A DNA stretch of 25,478 bases from Candidatus Hydrogenedens terephthalaticus JGI OTU-1 (lineage in GTDB: Bacteria > Hydrogenedentota > Hydrogenedentia > Hydrogenedentales > Hydrogenedentaceae). Both the position numbers and the translations under genes were made by a program. Below the pieces are notes generated by a model, which had not been told where the DNA came from, ran no database searches, and saw nothing but the letters and a program-made list of their open reading frames with translations. Shown piece by piece: positions 1 to 8,129 of the stretch. Position 1 is the stretch's first letter, and the number at the start of each line of letters is the position of its first letter. The stretch spans positions 1 to 25,478 of the forward strand of contig AWNW01000040.1 of the NCBI GenBank assembly GCA_000493945.1, written 5' to 3'.

Positions 1-1
1 T

Positions 2-268
2 GATAAAGGAATTATCATTAAAGCGGAATTGCCCCAAGAAGTTTTTTTGCTACCTATTGGAATGGATATTATTTTTATGGACCCGCCGTATGAATTTACA
101 AAATGGGAAATTCTTTTATCTCGCATGCAAGAACATGGCGTTTTCTCCATAAATGCTCTATTAATCATTGAACATAGCCGACTCAATCCGCCTTCGGAAC
201 AATTCCCCCCTTTGAAAAAATACCGTGAAGAAAAATATGGAGACACTTTTTTGTCATTTTATTCTTGA
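2..268 (+). CDS. rsmD: 16S rRNA (guanine-N2)-methyltransferase RsmD, C-terminal part
   Basis: The 5' end lies outside the window; the frame is open from base 2 and stops with TGA at 266-268. The hallmark is the catalytic motif of N2-guanine/adenine methyltransferases, D-P-P-Y (bases 80-91), inside 'IIFMDPPY', the Rossmann strand 4 of the SAM-dependent fold. The later strand 'ALLIIEHSR' is also typical of RsmD, and the short C-terminal tail 'KKYREEKYGDTFLSFYS' matches the family's usual end. RsmD methylates G966 (E. coli numbering) of 16S rRNA during 30S assembly. About 88 codons are present, roughly half of a normal 180-200 residue protein. The stop codon overlaps a good -35 hexamer. Confidence 0.85.
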   Translation, partial: DKGIIIKAELPQEVFLLPIGMDIIFMDPPYEFTKWEILLSRMQEHGVFSINALLIIEHSRLNPPSEQFPPLKKYREEKYGDTFLSFYS

Positions 269-293
269 CAAAAGGCTTTAAATATGATAAAGT
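265..293 (+). promoter_or_regulatory. Possible sigma-70-type promoter for nrdR
   Basis: A perfect TTGACA hexamer (265-270) overlaps the rsmD stop codon. It is followed after 17 bases by TAAAGT (288-293), a four-out-of-six match to TATAAT. The -10 match is weak and the whole region is very AT-rich, so the start site is uncertain. If it is correct, the NrdR-box-like sites lie just downstream of the transcription start, where a bound repressor would block transcription. Confidence 0.35.
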
Positions 294-311
294 AGTAAAA
301 TACAGTATTGT

Positions 312-327
312 ATACTATATATATTTT
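312..327 (+). promoter_or_regulatory. NrdR-box-like operator, distal copy
   Basis: By my alignment this 16-bp site agrees with the published NrdR-box pattern (acaCwATATATwGtgt) at 13 of 16 positions, with the central CTATATATA intact. It lies 41 bp, about four helical turns, from a better copy at 353-368. NrdR boxes normally occur as pairs on the same DNA face. The AT-rich background makes this weaker copy less certain on its own. Confidence 0.4.
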
Positions 328-352
328 TTATGATTGTAAAAATTAAAAAACA

Positions 353-368
353 TTACTATATATTGTGT
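353..368 (+). promoter_or_regulatory. NrdR-box-like operator, proximal copy
   Basis: The site TTACTATATATTGTGT agrees with the NrdR-box pattern (acaCwATATATwGtgt) at 14 of 16 positions, including the core C, the ATATAT centre and the right half GTGT. It sits 67 bp upstream of the nrdR start codon and is paired with a weaker copy 41 bp upstream. It suggests autoregulation of nrdR; no ribonucleotide reductase gene is in the window. Confidence 0.55.
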
Positions 369-435
369 TCTTAAGCATGAAGAAGAAAGATTGTTCCATA
401 TATTGAAAAATAAATTATAAGAAAAGGAAAAGGTT

Positions 436-897
436 ATGAAATGTCCGTTTTGTAATCATGCAAGGAGTAAAGTTGTAGACAGCCGAACTTCTTTAGAAGG
501 GAATGCTATCCGACGACGGAGGGAGTGTTTGAAGTGTGGGAGAAGATATACCACTTACGAACGAGTGGAGGAAGTAAGTTCGATGGTAGTGAAGAAAGAC
601 GGCAGGCATGAAAATTATCAACGCTGGAAGGTGAAACAAGGGATTATAAAAGCAATCCATAAAAGGCCAATTAGTCTGGAACAAGTAGAGGCGTTAATTG
701 ATGATGTTGAAAAGAGTGTATTTAATGCAGGGAAACAAGAAGTAACTTCACGAGAAATAGGTGAAGCCGTTATCGAAAGGCTGAAAAAGTTAGATGAAGT
801 AGCGTATGTTCGATTTGCATCGGTATATCGCCAATTCCGTGATATAAATGAGTTTATGGATGAATTAAAAGGAATGTTAACGACCCCGGGAAGTTAG
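436..897 (+). CDS. nrdR: Transcriptional repressor NrdR
   Basis: NrdR is the zinc-ribbon/ATP-cone repressor that senses dATP/ATP and switches off ribonucleotide reductase genes. The N-terminus 'MKCPFCNHARSKVVDSR' is the family signature. The zinc-ribbon cysteines are C3, C6, C31 and C34, and the basic stretch 'AIRRRREC' (about residues 24-31) binds DNA. An ATP-cone domain spans about residues 46-136, with 'VVKKDGRHENY' at its start and 'YVRFASVYRQFRDINEF' at its end. At 153 residues it is full length. An AGG-type ribosome site (431-433) precedes the ATG. Two NrdR-box-like sites upstream suggest it controls its own expression. Confidence 0.97.
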   Translation: MKCPFCNHARSKVVDSRTSLEGNAIRRRRECLKCGRRYTTYERVEEVSSMVVKKDGRHENYQRWKVKQGIIKAIHKRPISLEQVEALIDDVEKSVFNAGKQEVTSREIGEAVIERLKKLDEVAYVRFASVYRQFRDINEFMDELKGMLTTPGS

Positions 898-985
898 GAA
901 ATAAAATTTATAGTATAAATGTTTAATTAGATGAAAATTGAATAGAAACTTGACCACAAAACAACATACCATGGCCCTTTCCTTT

Positions 986-1057
986 GGGCGATGTGGCATA
1001 CCCTCCCCATCCCCTGGTCCCCTTTTCCTCTCCGCCACATCGCCCCTCTTCTTTTTT
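986..1057 (+). terminator. Long-loop hairpin with U-tract between nrdR and the DUF255 gene
   Basis: GGGCGATGTGGC (986-997) is perfectly complementary to GCCACATCGCCC (1034-1045), a 12-bp stem closing a 36-base pyrimidine-rich loop. A T-rich run (1046-1057) follows, so the structure is an intrinsic terminator in form. It most simply ends the nrdR transcript with a 3' leader of about 90 bases. It also lies only 15 bases before the ribosome site of the next gene, so attenuation of that gene is an alternative. A similar structure occurs at 10246-10349. Confidence 0.6.
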
Positions 1058-1091
1058 AAAATATCTAAAACAAGGAGGAATTCTTTTCTAT

Positions 1092-3146
1092 ATGACAAAG
1101 AATAGACTTGCAAACGAGAAAAGCATATATCTACAGAGTCATGCAGATGACCCCGTAGATTGGTATCCATGGGGAACAGAGGCATTTCAGAAAGCGACCA
1201 CGGAAGAAAAGCCTATTTTCCTTTCCATTGGTTATTCTGCATGTCATTGGTGCCATGTGATGCAAAAGGAATGTTTCAAGAACACAGAGATTGCAGATAT
1301 GTTAAATCGAAACTTTGTGCCGATTAAAGTTGACCGAGAGGAACATACAGATATTGACGAAATATATATGCATGCAGTAGTGCAAATGACGGGTTCTGGT
1401 GGTTGGCCTCTCTCTGTTTTTTTGACACCTGATTTAAAACCGTTTTTTGGCGGAACATATTTTCCTCCATATTCTATAGGTCAACATCCCGGTTTTTTGG
1501 ATATACTTCGGTATATACAGCAATTGTGGATACAAAAGCGTGAGCAATTAGAAACGACAAGTAGTAATTTTCTAACTTTGATACAGTCGCATTTAACACT
1601 ACCTGCGGGACAAAGTGAAGGACTGGATTATCAACCACTTATAGATAGGGCGGTCGCATCTTTATATCAAAGTTTTGATAGGGACAATGGGGGTTGGGGT
1701 ATAGAACCAAAATTTCCGCCCAATCTTGTGCTTCCTTTTCTTCTCCATTATGCTTCTGTCTTTAATGATGCTCGTGCCAAGGAGATGGTAGAGAAAACCT
1801 TAGTTTATCTTGCTATTTCCGGGCTTCATGACCATGTAGGCGGGGGATTTCACCGATACTGTACTGACCGCGTCTGGCATGTCCCTCATTTTGAAAAGAT
1901 GCTTTATGATAACGCCCAATTAGCGAATATTTACCTTCAATATACGGCTCATACGGAAAATCATTTTTTAAAGTTTGTTGGTAAAAGAACACTCGATTAT
2001 CTCATTTCAGAATTATATAATTCTGAAGAAGGTTTTTTTAGTTCACAGGATGCGGACAGTGAACATGAGGAGGGAAAGTTTTATGTATGGGAGTATGAGG
2101 AGATAAAAAATATTTTGGGAGAAAATGCAGAAAGTTTTTGCAAATATTTTGGTGTGGAAAAGGAGGGAAACTGGAGAGAATTTTCAATAAGGGATAAGGG
2201 AATGGCTAAGGGTAAAAACATACTTGACCATAAATATGTTGGAGAAAATTACAACAATTGGAAAATATTTACAAATCAGTATTTTGATTTTCTACCACAC
2301 ATTAACAAACTATTTTCCATCCGCAATCACAGAGAAAAACCTTTAAGAGACAATAAATGTATAACATCCTGGAATGCTCTTGCTATAAGTGCCTGTATAA
2401 AAGGGAGCATATATATAGCGGATGAAGCATATATGATGATTGCAGCGAAAACAGCCGAACATTTTCTACAAGATTATAAAAAATTAGGTTTCTTACCCCA
2501 TGTTTTACATAATCCCAAAATTGAGGGATTTATTGAAGACTATGCACTATTTACTAATGCATTATTAGACCTTTATGAAGCCATGCTTGATGATAGATGG
2601 ATAGAGAATGCAATAATGTTAGCAGAGAGAATGATACATCAATTTTGGGATAGTGAAGGGGTGGGTTTTTATCGAACATCGCAGTCTATTCGTAATCATT
2701 ATCGGGTATCCTCCAAACCTATCCTTGACCATCAGGAACCTTCTGGAAATGCTACTGCTGCTATGGCTCTGGCAAGGTTAGGTTTTCTTGTCAATTCGGA
2801 ATATCTGGATATGGCGGAGCAGTTATGTCAGGGGTATTATAATTGGATACAAAGAGTACCGGAGGCGTTTCCTGCGTGGTTAGATACAATGCTTTTCCTG
2901 AAATGCAAACCTGTGGAATGCACAATATTTTCTCAAGGGGCAAAATTACTACCTGCACCTATGTTAACAAAAATGTATCATTCTCAATATCCTTATTTTA
3001 TTATGAAAAAGAATAAAGATATAGCCAGAGAACCGAGAGGGAGTATTACCCTATTTTGCCATAATCAGACTTGCTCCGCACCGGTATACAATATTGATGA
3101 AATAATCCCAGCCATTAAGAATTTAACGAAAATAAAAAGTATCTGA
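1092..3146 (+). CDS. Thioredoxin-domain protein of the DUF255 / YyaL / SPATA20 family
   Basis: The protein (684 residues) matches this conserved family along its whole length. The N-terminus 'NRLANEKSIYLQSHADDPVDWYPW' is the usual opening. The thioredoxin-like domain (about residues 1-165) carries C51-H-W-C54 followed by 'FVPIKVDREEHTDID'. The remainder is an alpha/alpha-barrel domain related to N-acylglucosamine epimerases, with 'GGFHRYCTDRVWHVPHFEKMLYDNAQL' split across conserved blocks. The biochemical role is not established; a redox or sugar-modifying function is usually guessed. I chose ATG 1092, not an upstream ATG at 984, because family homology begins here and AAGGAGG (1072-1078) precedes it, although the spacing is a little long. 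The upstream alternative would translate through the hairpin. Confidence 0.88.
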   Translation: MTKNRLANEKSIYLQSHADDPVDWYPWGTEAFQKATTEEKPIFLSIGYSACHWCHVMQKECFKNTEIADMLNRNFVPIKVDREEHTDIDEIYMHAVVQMTGSGGWPLSVFLTPDLKPFFGGTYFPPYSIGQHPGFLDILRYIQQLWIQKREQLETTSSNFLTLIQSHLTLPAGQSEGLDYQPLIDRAVASLYQSFDRDNGGWGIEPKFPPNLVLPFLLHYASVFNDARAKEMVEKTLVYLAISGLHDHVGGGFHRYCTDRVWHVPHFEKMLYDNAQLANIYLQYTAHTENHFLKFVGKRTLDYLISELYNSEEGFFSSQDADSEHEEGKFYVWEYEEIKNILGENAESFCKYFGVEKEGNWREFSIRDKGMAKGKNILDHKYVGENYNNWKIFTNQYFDFLPHINKLFSIRNHREKPLRDNKCITSWNALAISACIKGSIYIADEAYMMIAAKTAEHFLQDYKKLGFLPHVLHNPKIEGFIEDYALFTNALLDLYEAMLDDRWIENAIMLAERMIHQFWDSEGVGFYRTSQSIRNHYRVSSKPILDHQEPSGNATAAMALARLGFLVNSEYLDMAEQLCQGYYNWIQRVPEAFPAWLDTMLFLKCKPVECTIFSQGAKLLPAPMLTKMYHSQYPYFIMKKNKDIAREPRGSITLFCHNQTCSAPVYNIDEIIPAIKNLTKIKSI

Positions 3147-3247
3147 TGAAACCATATTTAGAATTTATTTGTTTTCGGGAAATAGGATAGTAAACTTATG
3201 TAAAATATATAATATTCTGGAAATGATGAAGAAAGAAGCCTTTGAAT

Positions 3248-5311
3248 ATGCGCAGGATAAATCCATCGGAATATATCGTTACACCCGGACGCCCGTATCC
3301 GTTTGGTGCTGTTGTTTCTAATGATGGTGTTCGTTTTACTATCTTTTCGAGGCATGCAAAGCGGGTATGGCTTGCTTTATTTGAAGATGTTGAGGATAAA
3401 CATCCTGCATGGGAATTTGAATTTGACCCCAAGCGACATCGTATTGGAGATGTTTGGTCTGTTTTTATTCGAGGAGTGCCTACAGAAGGCACTTTATATA
3501 TGTATCGGATGGATGGACCTTATGACCCGCGTTCTGGACATCGGTTTAACCCTTCGATTTATTTGCTCGATCCTTATGGAAAAGCCTTTATCGGGGATGT
3601 TGATAAAGGTACAATGAAGACTGTGGTTGTCCCTGATGAAATGGATTGGGAACCAGAACGACCTTCTCATATTCCCATGAGTGAATTGATAATATATGAG
3701 ACACATGTTCGCGGTTTTACAATAAGTTCTTCGGATGTGAAAAGACCCGGGACTTATCAGGGGCTTATTGAGAAAATTCCGTATTTAAAAGATTTAGGTG
3801 TGAATGCGGTTGAATTACTACCGATTCAAGAATTTGGGGAGCGGCGAATTGGTAGATGCAGTCTAATTACAATGGAGGAGTTACTTAATTATTGGGGATA
3901 TAGTAATATTGGTTTTTTTGCTCCGACACATTGTTATGCAGTGAATCCTACGCGTTATGAACATTTATCGGAATTTCGCCGTATGGTAGAAGCCTTACAT
4001 CGTGCGGGAATAGAAATTATTCTTGATGTAGTATTCAATCATACATCGGAAGGAAATGAATTGGGTCCCACCCTTTCCTTTCGTGGGATTGATAATAGTG
4101 TCTATTATTTTTTGGACAAAGATGGGCGTTATTTGAATTATTCCGGTTGTGGTAATACATTAAATTGCGACCATCCAATTGTCAGGGATTTTATTTTAGA
4201 TTGCCTTCGTTATTGGGTGGCGGTGATGCATATTGATGGTTTCCGTTTTGACCTTGCTTCAATATTGGGTAGAGATGAGAAGGGGAATGTTCATCCGGAT
4301 GCCCCATTGATTGAGCGTATTGCGGAAGACCCGGTTCTACGGCATGTAAAACTAATAGCGGAGGCATGGGACGCCAGTGGCGCCTATCATGTAGGTTCTT
4401 TTGGAGGATTGCGGTGGGCAGAATGGAATGGAAAATATCGGGATGATGTGCGTAGGTATTGGCGAAACGACCCCGGTATGCTTCCCGTTTTTGCGACACG
4501 CATTGCGGGTAGTTCTGATTTGTATCAATGGGGAGGACGCTCGCCCTTGCATAGTATTAATCTGATTACCTGTCATGATGGTTTTACTCTTCATGACCTT
4601 GTTACTTATTCTTGCAAGCATAATGAAGCCAATGGAGAGAATAATCGGGACGGAATGGATGAGAATTTCAGTTGTAATTATGGCGTTGAAGGGGAGACGG
4701 ATGACCCCGAAATAAACAAAATTCGCACACAGATGAAAAAGAATTTTCTGGCAACTTTGTTTATTTCTTTAGGAGTTCCTATGCTTCTGGGTGGTGATGA
4801 ATTTGGAAGAACGCAAAATGGGAATAACAATGCCTATTGTCAGGATAATAAAATATCCTGGTATGACTGGGATTTATTCCAAAAAAATTATGATTTGTTC
4901 CGATTCTGTAAAGGTATGATTCAATTAAGAAAAGAAAATCCTGCTTTACGAAGAGCCACCTTTTTCGACGGTATTCCTAAATATGGACAACAGAAATGGG
5001 CGGATATTACTTGGTTCAATGCAGAAGGGAATACGATAAACTGGGATGGGGAAGATTCGGTTTTCGGTTGTCGAATTGACCCGGAAGTGAATGATGGCTA
5101 TGCCTTATTTTTAATCTTTAATAACACACCCTACGAGCGACAATTTTTGGTAACGGCGGAGCCATGGCGTATTCGTGTAAATACCGCCGAACCTTCACCC
5201 CGCGATTATTACGAACGACATCAAACACGAATACTTACAGAACGAATAATTACCGTACAATCTCGGTCCATGATTATTCTTGAATCAAAGAGTAGTTCAC
5301 CAAATCAATAA
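3248..5311 (+). CDS. glgX: Glycogen debranching enzyme GlgX (GH13 isoamylase type)
   Basis: GlgX hydrolyses alpha-1,6 branch linkages in glycogen or limit dextrins in the cytoplasm. The N-terminal CBM48 module (about residues 10-105) contains 'FTIFSRHAKRVWLALF' and 'YMYRMDGPYDPRSGHRFNP'. The GH13 barrel follows, with the nucleophile aspartate D335 in 'GFRFDLAS', the acid/base glutamate E372 in 'LIAEAWD' and the transition-state-stabilising D444 in 'TCHDGFTLHDL'. 'LGGDEFGRTQNGNNNAYCQDN' is typical of the GlgX/TreX subfamily (seen in two parts). At 687 residues it has the normal length. ATG 3248 is preferred over TTG 3242 because a purine-rich AAGAAAG tract lies at a usual distance. It lies about 100 bases after the DUF255 gene on the same strand, with no terminator seen between. 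Confidence 0.95.
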   Translation: MRRINPSEYIVTPGRPYPFGAVVSNDGVRFTIFSRHAKRVWLALFEDVEDKHPAWEFEFDPKRHRIGDVWSVFIRGVPTEGTLYMYRMDGPYDPRSGHRFNPSIYLLDPYGKAFIGDVDKGTMKTVVVPDEMDWEPERPSHIPMSELIIYETHVRGFTISSSDVKRPGTYQGLIEKIPYLKDLGVNAVELLPIQEFGERRIGRCSLITMEELLNYWGYSNIGFFAPTHCYAVNPTRYEHLSEFRRMVEALHRAGIEIILDVVFNHTSEGNELGPTLSFRGIDNSVYYFLDKDGRYLNYSGCGNTLNCDHPIVRDFILDCLRYWVAVMHIDGFRFDLASILGRDEKGNVHPDAPLIERIAEDPVLRHVKLIAEAWDASGAYHVGSFGGLRWAEWNGKYRDDVRRYWRNDPGMLPVFATRIAGSSDLYQWGGRSPLHSINLITCHDGFTLHDLVTYSCKHNEANGENNRDGMDENFSCNYGVEGETDDPEINKIRTQMKKNFLATLFISLGVPMLLGGDEFGRTQNGNNNAYCQDNKISWYDWDLFQKNYDLFRFCKGMIQLRKENPALRRATFFDGIPKYGQQKWADITWFNAEGNTINWDGEDSVFGCRIDPEVNDGYALFLIFNNTPYERQFLVTAEPWRIRVNTAEPSPRDYYERHQTRILTERIITVQSRSMIILESKSSSPNQ

Positions 5312-5336
5312 TATTCATATCATTTGTTCGTAATGT

Positions 5337-6035
5337 TTATTTTCTATGCTTTTTCCCCTGCTTTTTATTAATGGTATTAACCTTTCTTGTTTTAATAATT
5401 TGTCTTGTAATTAGTCCAGCAGTAAATATAAGGACAAGAGCTAAGATAAGAACAATTTTTATGCTCTTTGCACTTATATAATTCGTTTTTTCAATTGGAG
5501 ACGGAGAAGTAGTTTTATCGTTCGTGTCCGTTGAAGATGCGCTTCCCGGAAAAAGGATTTCTCCAGGGAGGACGGTACAATTTACAGAGTTTCCTTCTGG
5601 GTCTGCCAGAACGGTATTTAAAAGTTTAACAAGTTGTTTGCCAGAAAGTGTGTTATCCTCTATTGTTATTTTGACGAAAAGGATAGTTCCTGCTGGAATT
5701 GACTGCTGGTTAAGTCCTGCTATAATGGTTCGGTAGATCTGATTTTTGATTTGATTATAAGATACCATTTTATTGGCTTTTTGAGTAGATTCCGCAACGG
5801 ACATATTTATGATTTTTGTCCCTGCAGGGATAATAATGTCGAATTGTATGCCTGAAATGCGTTCAGAGGCTTCTGTTTTCAGGTCAATAGGTAAGATAAC
5901 TTCCTTTTGTCCCTGTTCGCACTTCACTTTTAACGGAACTAATGTTGCAGGGTATGCAAAATAGGGGAATAAAAATCCTGTTATAAGAAGGATTATTATT
6001 TTAGGAAACAGAGTATTCCGTTTTCTGTTACCTAT
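5337..6035 (-). CDS. Membrane-anchored cohesin-domain protein with an apparent ATA start
   Basis: The product (232 residues with this start) has a signal peptide (basic 'NRKRN', then a hydrophobic run ending near 'YFAYPA'). One cohesin-type beta-sandwich follows (about 29-160, with 'SGIQFDIIIPAG', 'YRTIIAGLNQQSIPAG', 'LADPEGNSV'). Then come a Ser/Thr-rich linker, a C-terminal transmembrane helix (about 190-212) and a very basic cytoplasmic tail. No in-frame ATG, GTG or TTG lies near the signal peptide. The codon ATA at 6035-6033 overlaps the upstream stop TAG as ATAG and is preceded by AGGAAG at good spacing. A far-upstream ATG (6188) would overlap the previous gene by 157 bases with non-export-like sequence and is rejected. 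Alternatives are frameshifting from the upstream gene at an eight-T run, or a sequence error in an ATG. The cohesin call is by motif and resemblance to the two neighbouring cohesin genes. Confidence 0.75.
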   Translation of the reverse strand: MGNRKRNTLFPKIIILLITGFLFPYFAYPATLVPLKVKCEQGQKEVILPIDLKTEASERISGIQFDIIIPAGTKIINMSVAESTQKANKMVSYNQIKNQIYRTIIAGLNQQSIPAGTILFVKITIEDNTLSGKQLVKLLNTVLADPEGNSVNCTVLPGEILFPGSASSTDTNDKTTSPSPIEKTNYISAKSIKIVLILALVLIFTAGLITRQIIKTRKVNTINKKQGKKHRK

Positions 6036-7327
6036 TTCTTCCTGAAAAAAAAGTCCTGTTTCTTTATTACTGTAGATGCAGCAGTTAAAGTTATCAGTAA
6101 TAAAATAGTTATGGATACAAAAATTATAAGAGAGTTGCTTGTTGTTAATATATTGTCTTTCGAAATATTTGTTTCTATGATTGTGCATTCGTTGCTCCTT
6201 CCCCTGTTTGGAGATATATTAGATATATTCAGAGCAAAATTAGGATTTTGTAAATGTTTCTTTGTATTGTCAAGGGAGACTGCGTGTGTATTTGAATTAT
6301 TTTCAGGAGTAGCGTTCGTAGCAGGCGATGATGATTTCCTCGCGATGTTTGTAAATCCAGGTGATGGGTTGTTGGCACTTTTAACAGCAGAATTCAGTTT
6401 CAATCTTTCGTTCTGAGTATCCATGTTTCTTCCAAGCAGGATAGGTTCATTTTCAGGTATATATTGTTTTTGCAAAACAATATTTTTTTTCGTAATAGGC
6501 ATAAATATAGGTGCATTCGCTTTATTTTCTGCTTTTTTAGCCTGTGAATGTGCATTTCCGTCATGGATGTAGGGACTGCCTATGTTTGAAACAAATCCCG
6601 AAGAAGAATTTGGAGTGGATGATTTTGTGGATGATGTTTGAGAATATGTTGGTATTGTTTTTGTATTGGCTACTTCTTGCATAACAGGTTTTATATTGGT
6701 AATATTTGTTGTTACATCGGGTGATTTAATATCTCTTTGGTAGATTGTTCCTGTTCCTTGAGAGGTAGTGGAGTTATTTGTATCAGAAGGAGAAATCTCT
6801 TTTTCAAGATTATTATCTGCTGATGGTTCTGTTCCTTCACTATTATTCATGTTATTAATGGTTCCGGATACAGGTTTTGCCAGAGGAGAGGATAGTTTTG
6901 CTTGCAAGATATTAAATCCTAACTGATTGGCTCCTTCTGATAGGGCATTAAACTGTAAAGTAAATAATTCTCCGCCAGGGATGGGATAGTTGTTAAACCC
7001 GATGATAACAATCCGTAAGATACCGTATAACGAAGCGATTTGAAATTGTTTGTTGCTTATTAATAAAGTTTCCCCGGGAAATGCAGATACAAATTCCCAG
7101 TTTTGGGTGTCATATCCATAATCCAATTGTATTCCACTTACTTCTTCTTCAGGTAGAACTGTTAGGAAGACATGGACGACGACCGTTTGTCCTATCTTTT
7201 CCAGTTTTGTGTCCAACATGGCAGGGAATGATGAAATTTGTATAAGCAAACATACCGCAACGAGAAAGAAGAAACTTACTTTCCTTGTTTTATTAGATAA
7301 TTCATATTTTTGCGATATTTTGCTCAC
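6032..7327 (-). CDS. Cohesin-domain surface protein with long low-complexity linker and C-terminal membrane anchor
   Basis: The protein (431 residues, GTG start) has a signal peptide (about 1-36, 'VSFFFLVAVCLLIQISSF'). One cohesin-like domain (about 37-158) follows, with 'VSGIQLDYGYD', 'LRIVIIGFNNYPIPGG' and 'KLSSPLAKPV'. Next is a linker of about 240 residues rich in Ser, Thr, Asn and Pro, then a transmembrane helix (about 399-421) and the tail 'KKQDFFFRKK'. The design fits a protein tethered in the membrane that presents its cohesin away from the surface. The start is supported by AGGAAAA, which begins inside the stop codon of the preceding gene 10 bases away, so translation is probably coupled. 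The last codons contain an eight-T run followed by the overlapping downstream gene. Confidence 0.8.
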   Translation of the reverse strand: MSKISQKYELSNKTRKVSFFFLVAVCLLIQISSFPAMLDTKLEKIGQTVVVHVFLTVLPEEEVSGIQLDYGYDTQNWEFVSAFPGETLLISNKQFQIASLYGILRIVIIGFNNYPIPGGELFTLQFNALSEGANQLGFNILQAKLSSPLAKPVSGTINNMNNSEGTEPSADNNLEKEISPSDTNNSTTSQGTGTIYQRDIKSPDVTTNITNIKPVMQEVANTKTIPTYSQTSSTKSSTPNSSSGFVSNIGSPYIHDGNAHSQAKKAENKANAPIFMPITKKNIVLQKQYIPENEPILLGRNMDTQNERLKLNSAVKSANNPSPGFTNIARKSSSPATNATPENNSNTHAVSLDNTKKHLQNPNFALNISNISPNRGRSNECTIIETNISKDNILTTSNSLIIFVSITILLLITLTAASTVIKKQDFFFRKK

Positions 7328-7337
7328 AAAAGTTTTC

Positions 7338-8126
7338 CTATGTTGAACCTAAAGCAAAACCATCTTCCGTGCCAATTGCAGGATGATAAGAACCATAGTT
7401 ATAAATTTGTATAAGCCGCAAGATTTCATATAACTGAATTTTCCAATCAGGGCTTCCATAATAATCGCTGTTGTGTGGAGAACATGTTCTATTCTCACCA
7501 GTTACACTATAACCATCTTCTGTTTTACACAAACAGTAAAAGCCTCCGGAATTGTAGAGTTGGATTACCCGCAACACTTCTGTTAACGAAATTTTCCAAT
7601 CACGATTCTGGTCGGCACTATGATAAGCACTCCGTTGAACGGTCAAATTTCCATGGATCACAGAGACAGGGATGGAGGCGCCCGTAGGACTGGATAATAT
7701 TGTGCGACTTAAAGAAATATCATAAACCCCTGCGGGAGCAGAGGCACATACCTGTAAGGTAATCTGAGCAACGCTCCCGCTGGGGATAATATTTTGGTTC
7801 AGTCCTGCAATGATAACTCGAACTTGACCGGGAGTTACGATATTATATTGCACCTGTTTTTGAGCAGAAACAGATGATGCACCCGCTGTTACAGTTGTAA
7901 TCTCACAGGCATAAGGATTGTAGAGAATATCAAATTGGATAGCACTTACAGATTCATTATTGGATACAGAAAGCACTGTGTTTAACACTGTTTGAGTTCC
8001 ACTTTCCGCATATCCCGTTTCAATAGATAATACTGCTGGATATGCGGAGGAAAAACTCAAAATGTATCCTGACATAAGTGCCATCACAATAATCCTGATA
8101 CTTCTGTAACTATCCTGTATTTGCAT
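7338..8126 (-). CDS. Secreted cohesin-domain protein with two C-terminal dockerin-like repeats
   Basis: The protein (262 residues) has a signal peptide (about 1-30, 'IIVMALMSGYILSFSSAYPA'). One cohesin-like domain (about 31-165) follows, with 'VSAIQFDILYNP', 'VRVIIAGLNQNIIPSG' and 'ILSSPTGASIPV'. Two related repeats then follow: 'DQNRDWKISLTEVLRVIQ' with 'YNSGGFYC', and 'GSPDWKIQLYEILRLIQ' with 'YNYGSYHP', each trailed by 'TEDG'. These repeats resemble an EF-hand-like, dockerin-related unit seen in uncultured environmental bacteria. Their binding role is inferred. Carrying both module types, the protein could act as an adaptor between anchored cohesins and secreted partners. It begins three bases after the upstream gene's stop; its ribosome site (AAAGAG) is weak. 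Confidence 0.78.
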   Translation of the reverse strand: MQIQDSYRSIRIIVMALMSGYILSFSSAYPAVLSIETGYAESGTQTVLNTVLSVSNNESVSAIQFDILYNPYACEITTVTAGASSVSAQKQVQYNIVTPGQVRVIIAGLNQNIIPSGSVAQITLQVCASAPAGVYDISLSRTILSSPTGASIPVSVIHGNLTVQRSAYHSADQNRDWKISLTEVLRVIQLYNSGGFYCLCKTEDGYSVTGENRTCSPHNSDYYGSPDWKIQLYEILRLIQIYNYGSYHPAIGTEDGFALGST

Positions 8127-8129
8127 GAG

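Noticed and set aside
984..1091. Upstream start for the DUF255 protein, adding 36 residues
   Set aside because: The added stretch is translated through the hairpin and pyrimidine-rich loop and has no family similarity. ATG 1092 has AAGGAGG upstream.
6036..6188. ATG-started N-terminal extension of the last cohesin gene
   Set aside because: It would overlap the previous gene by 157 bases. It encodes a Cys/Asn/Tyr-rich stretch unlike an export signal, which begins only after it.
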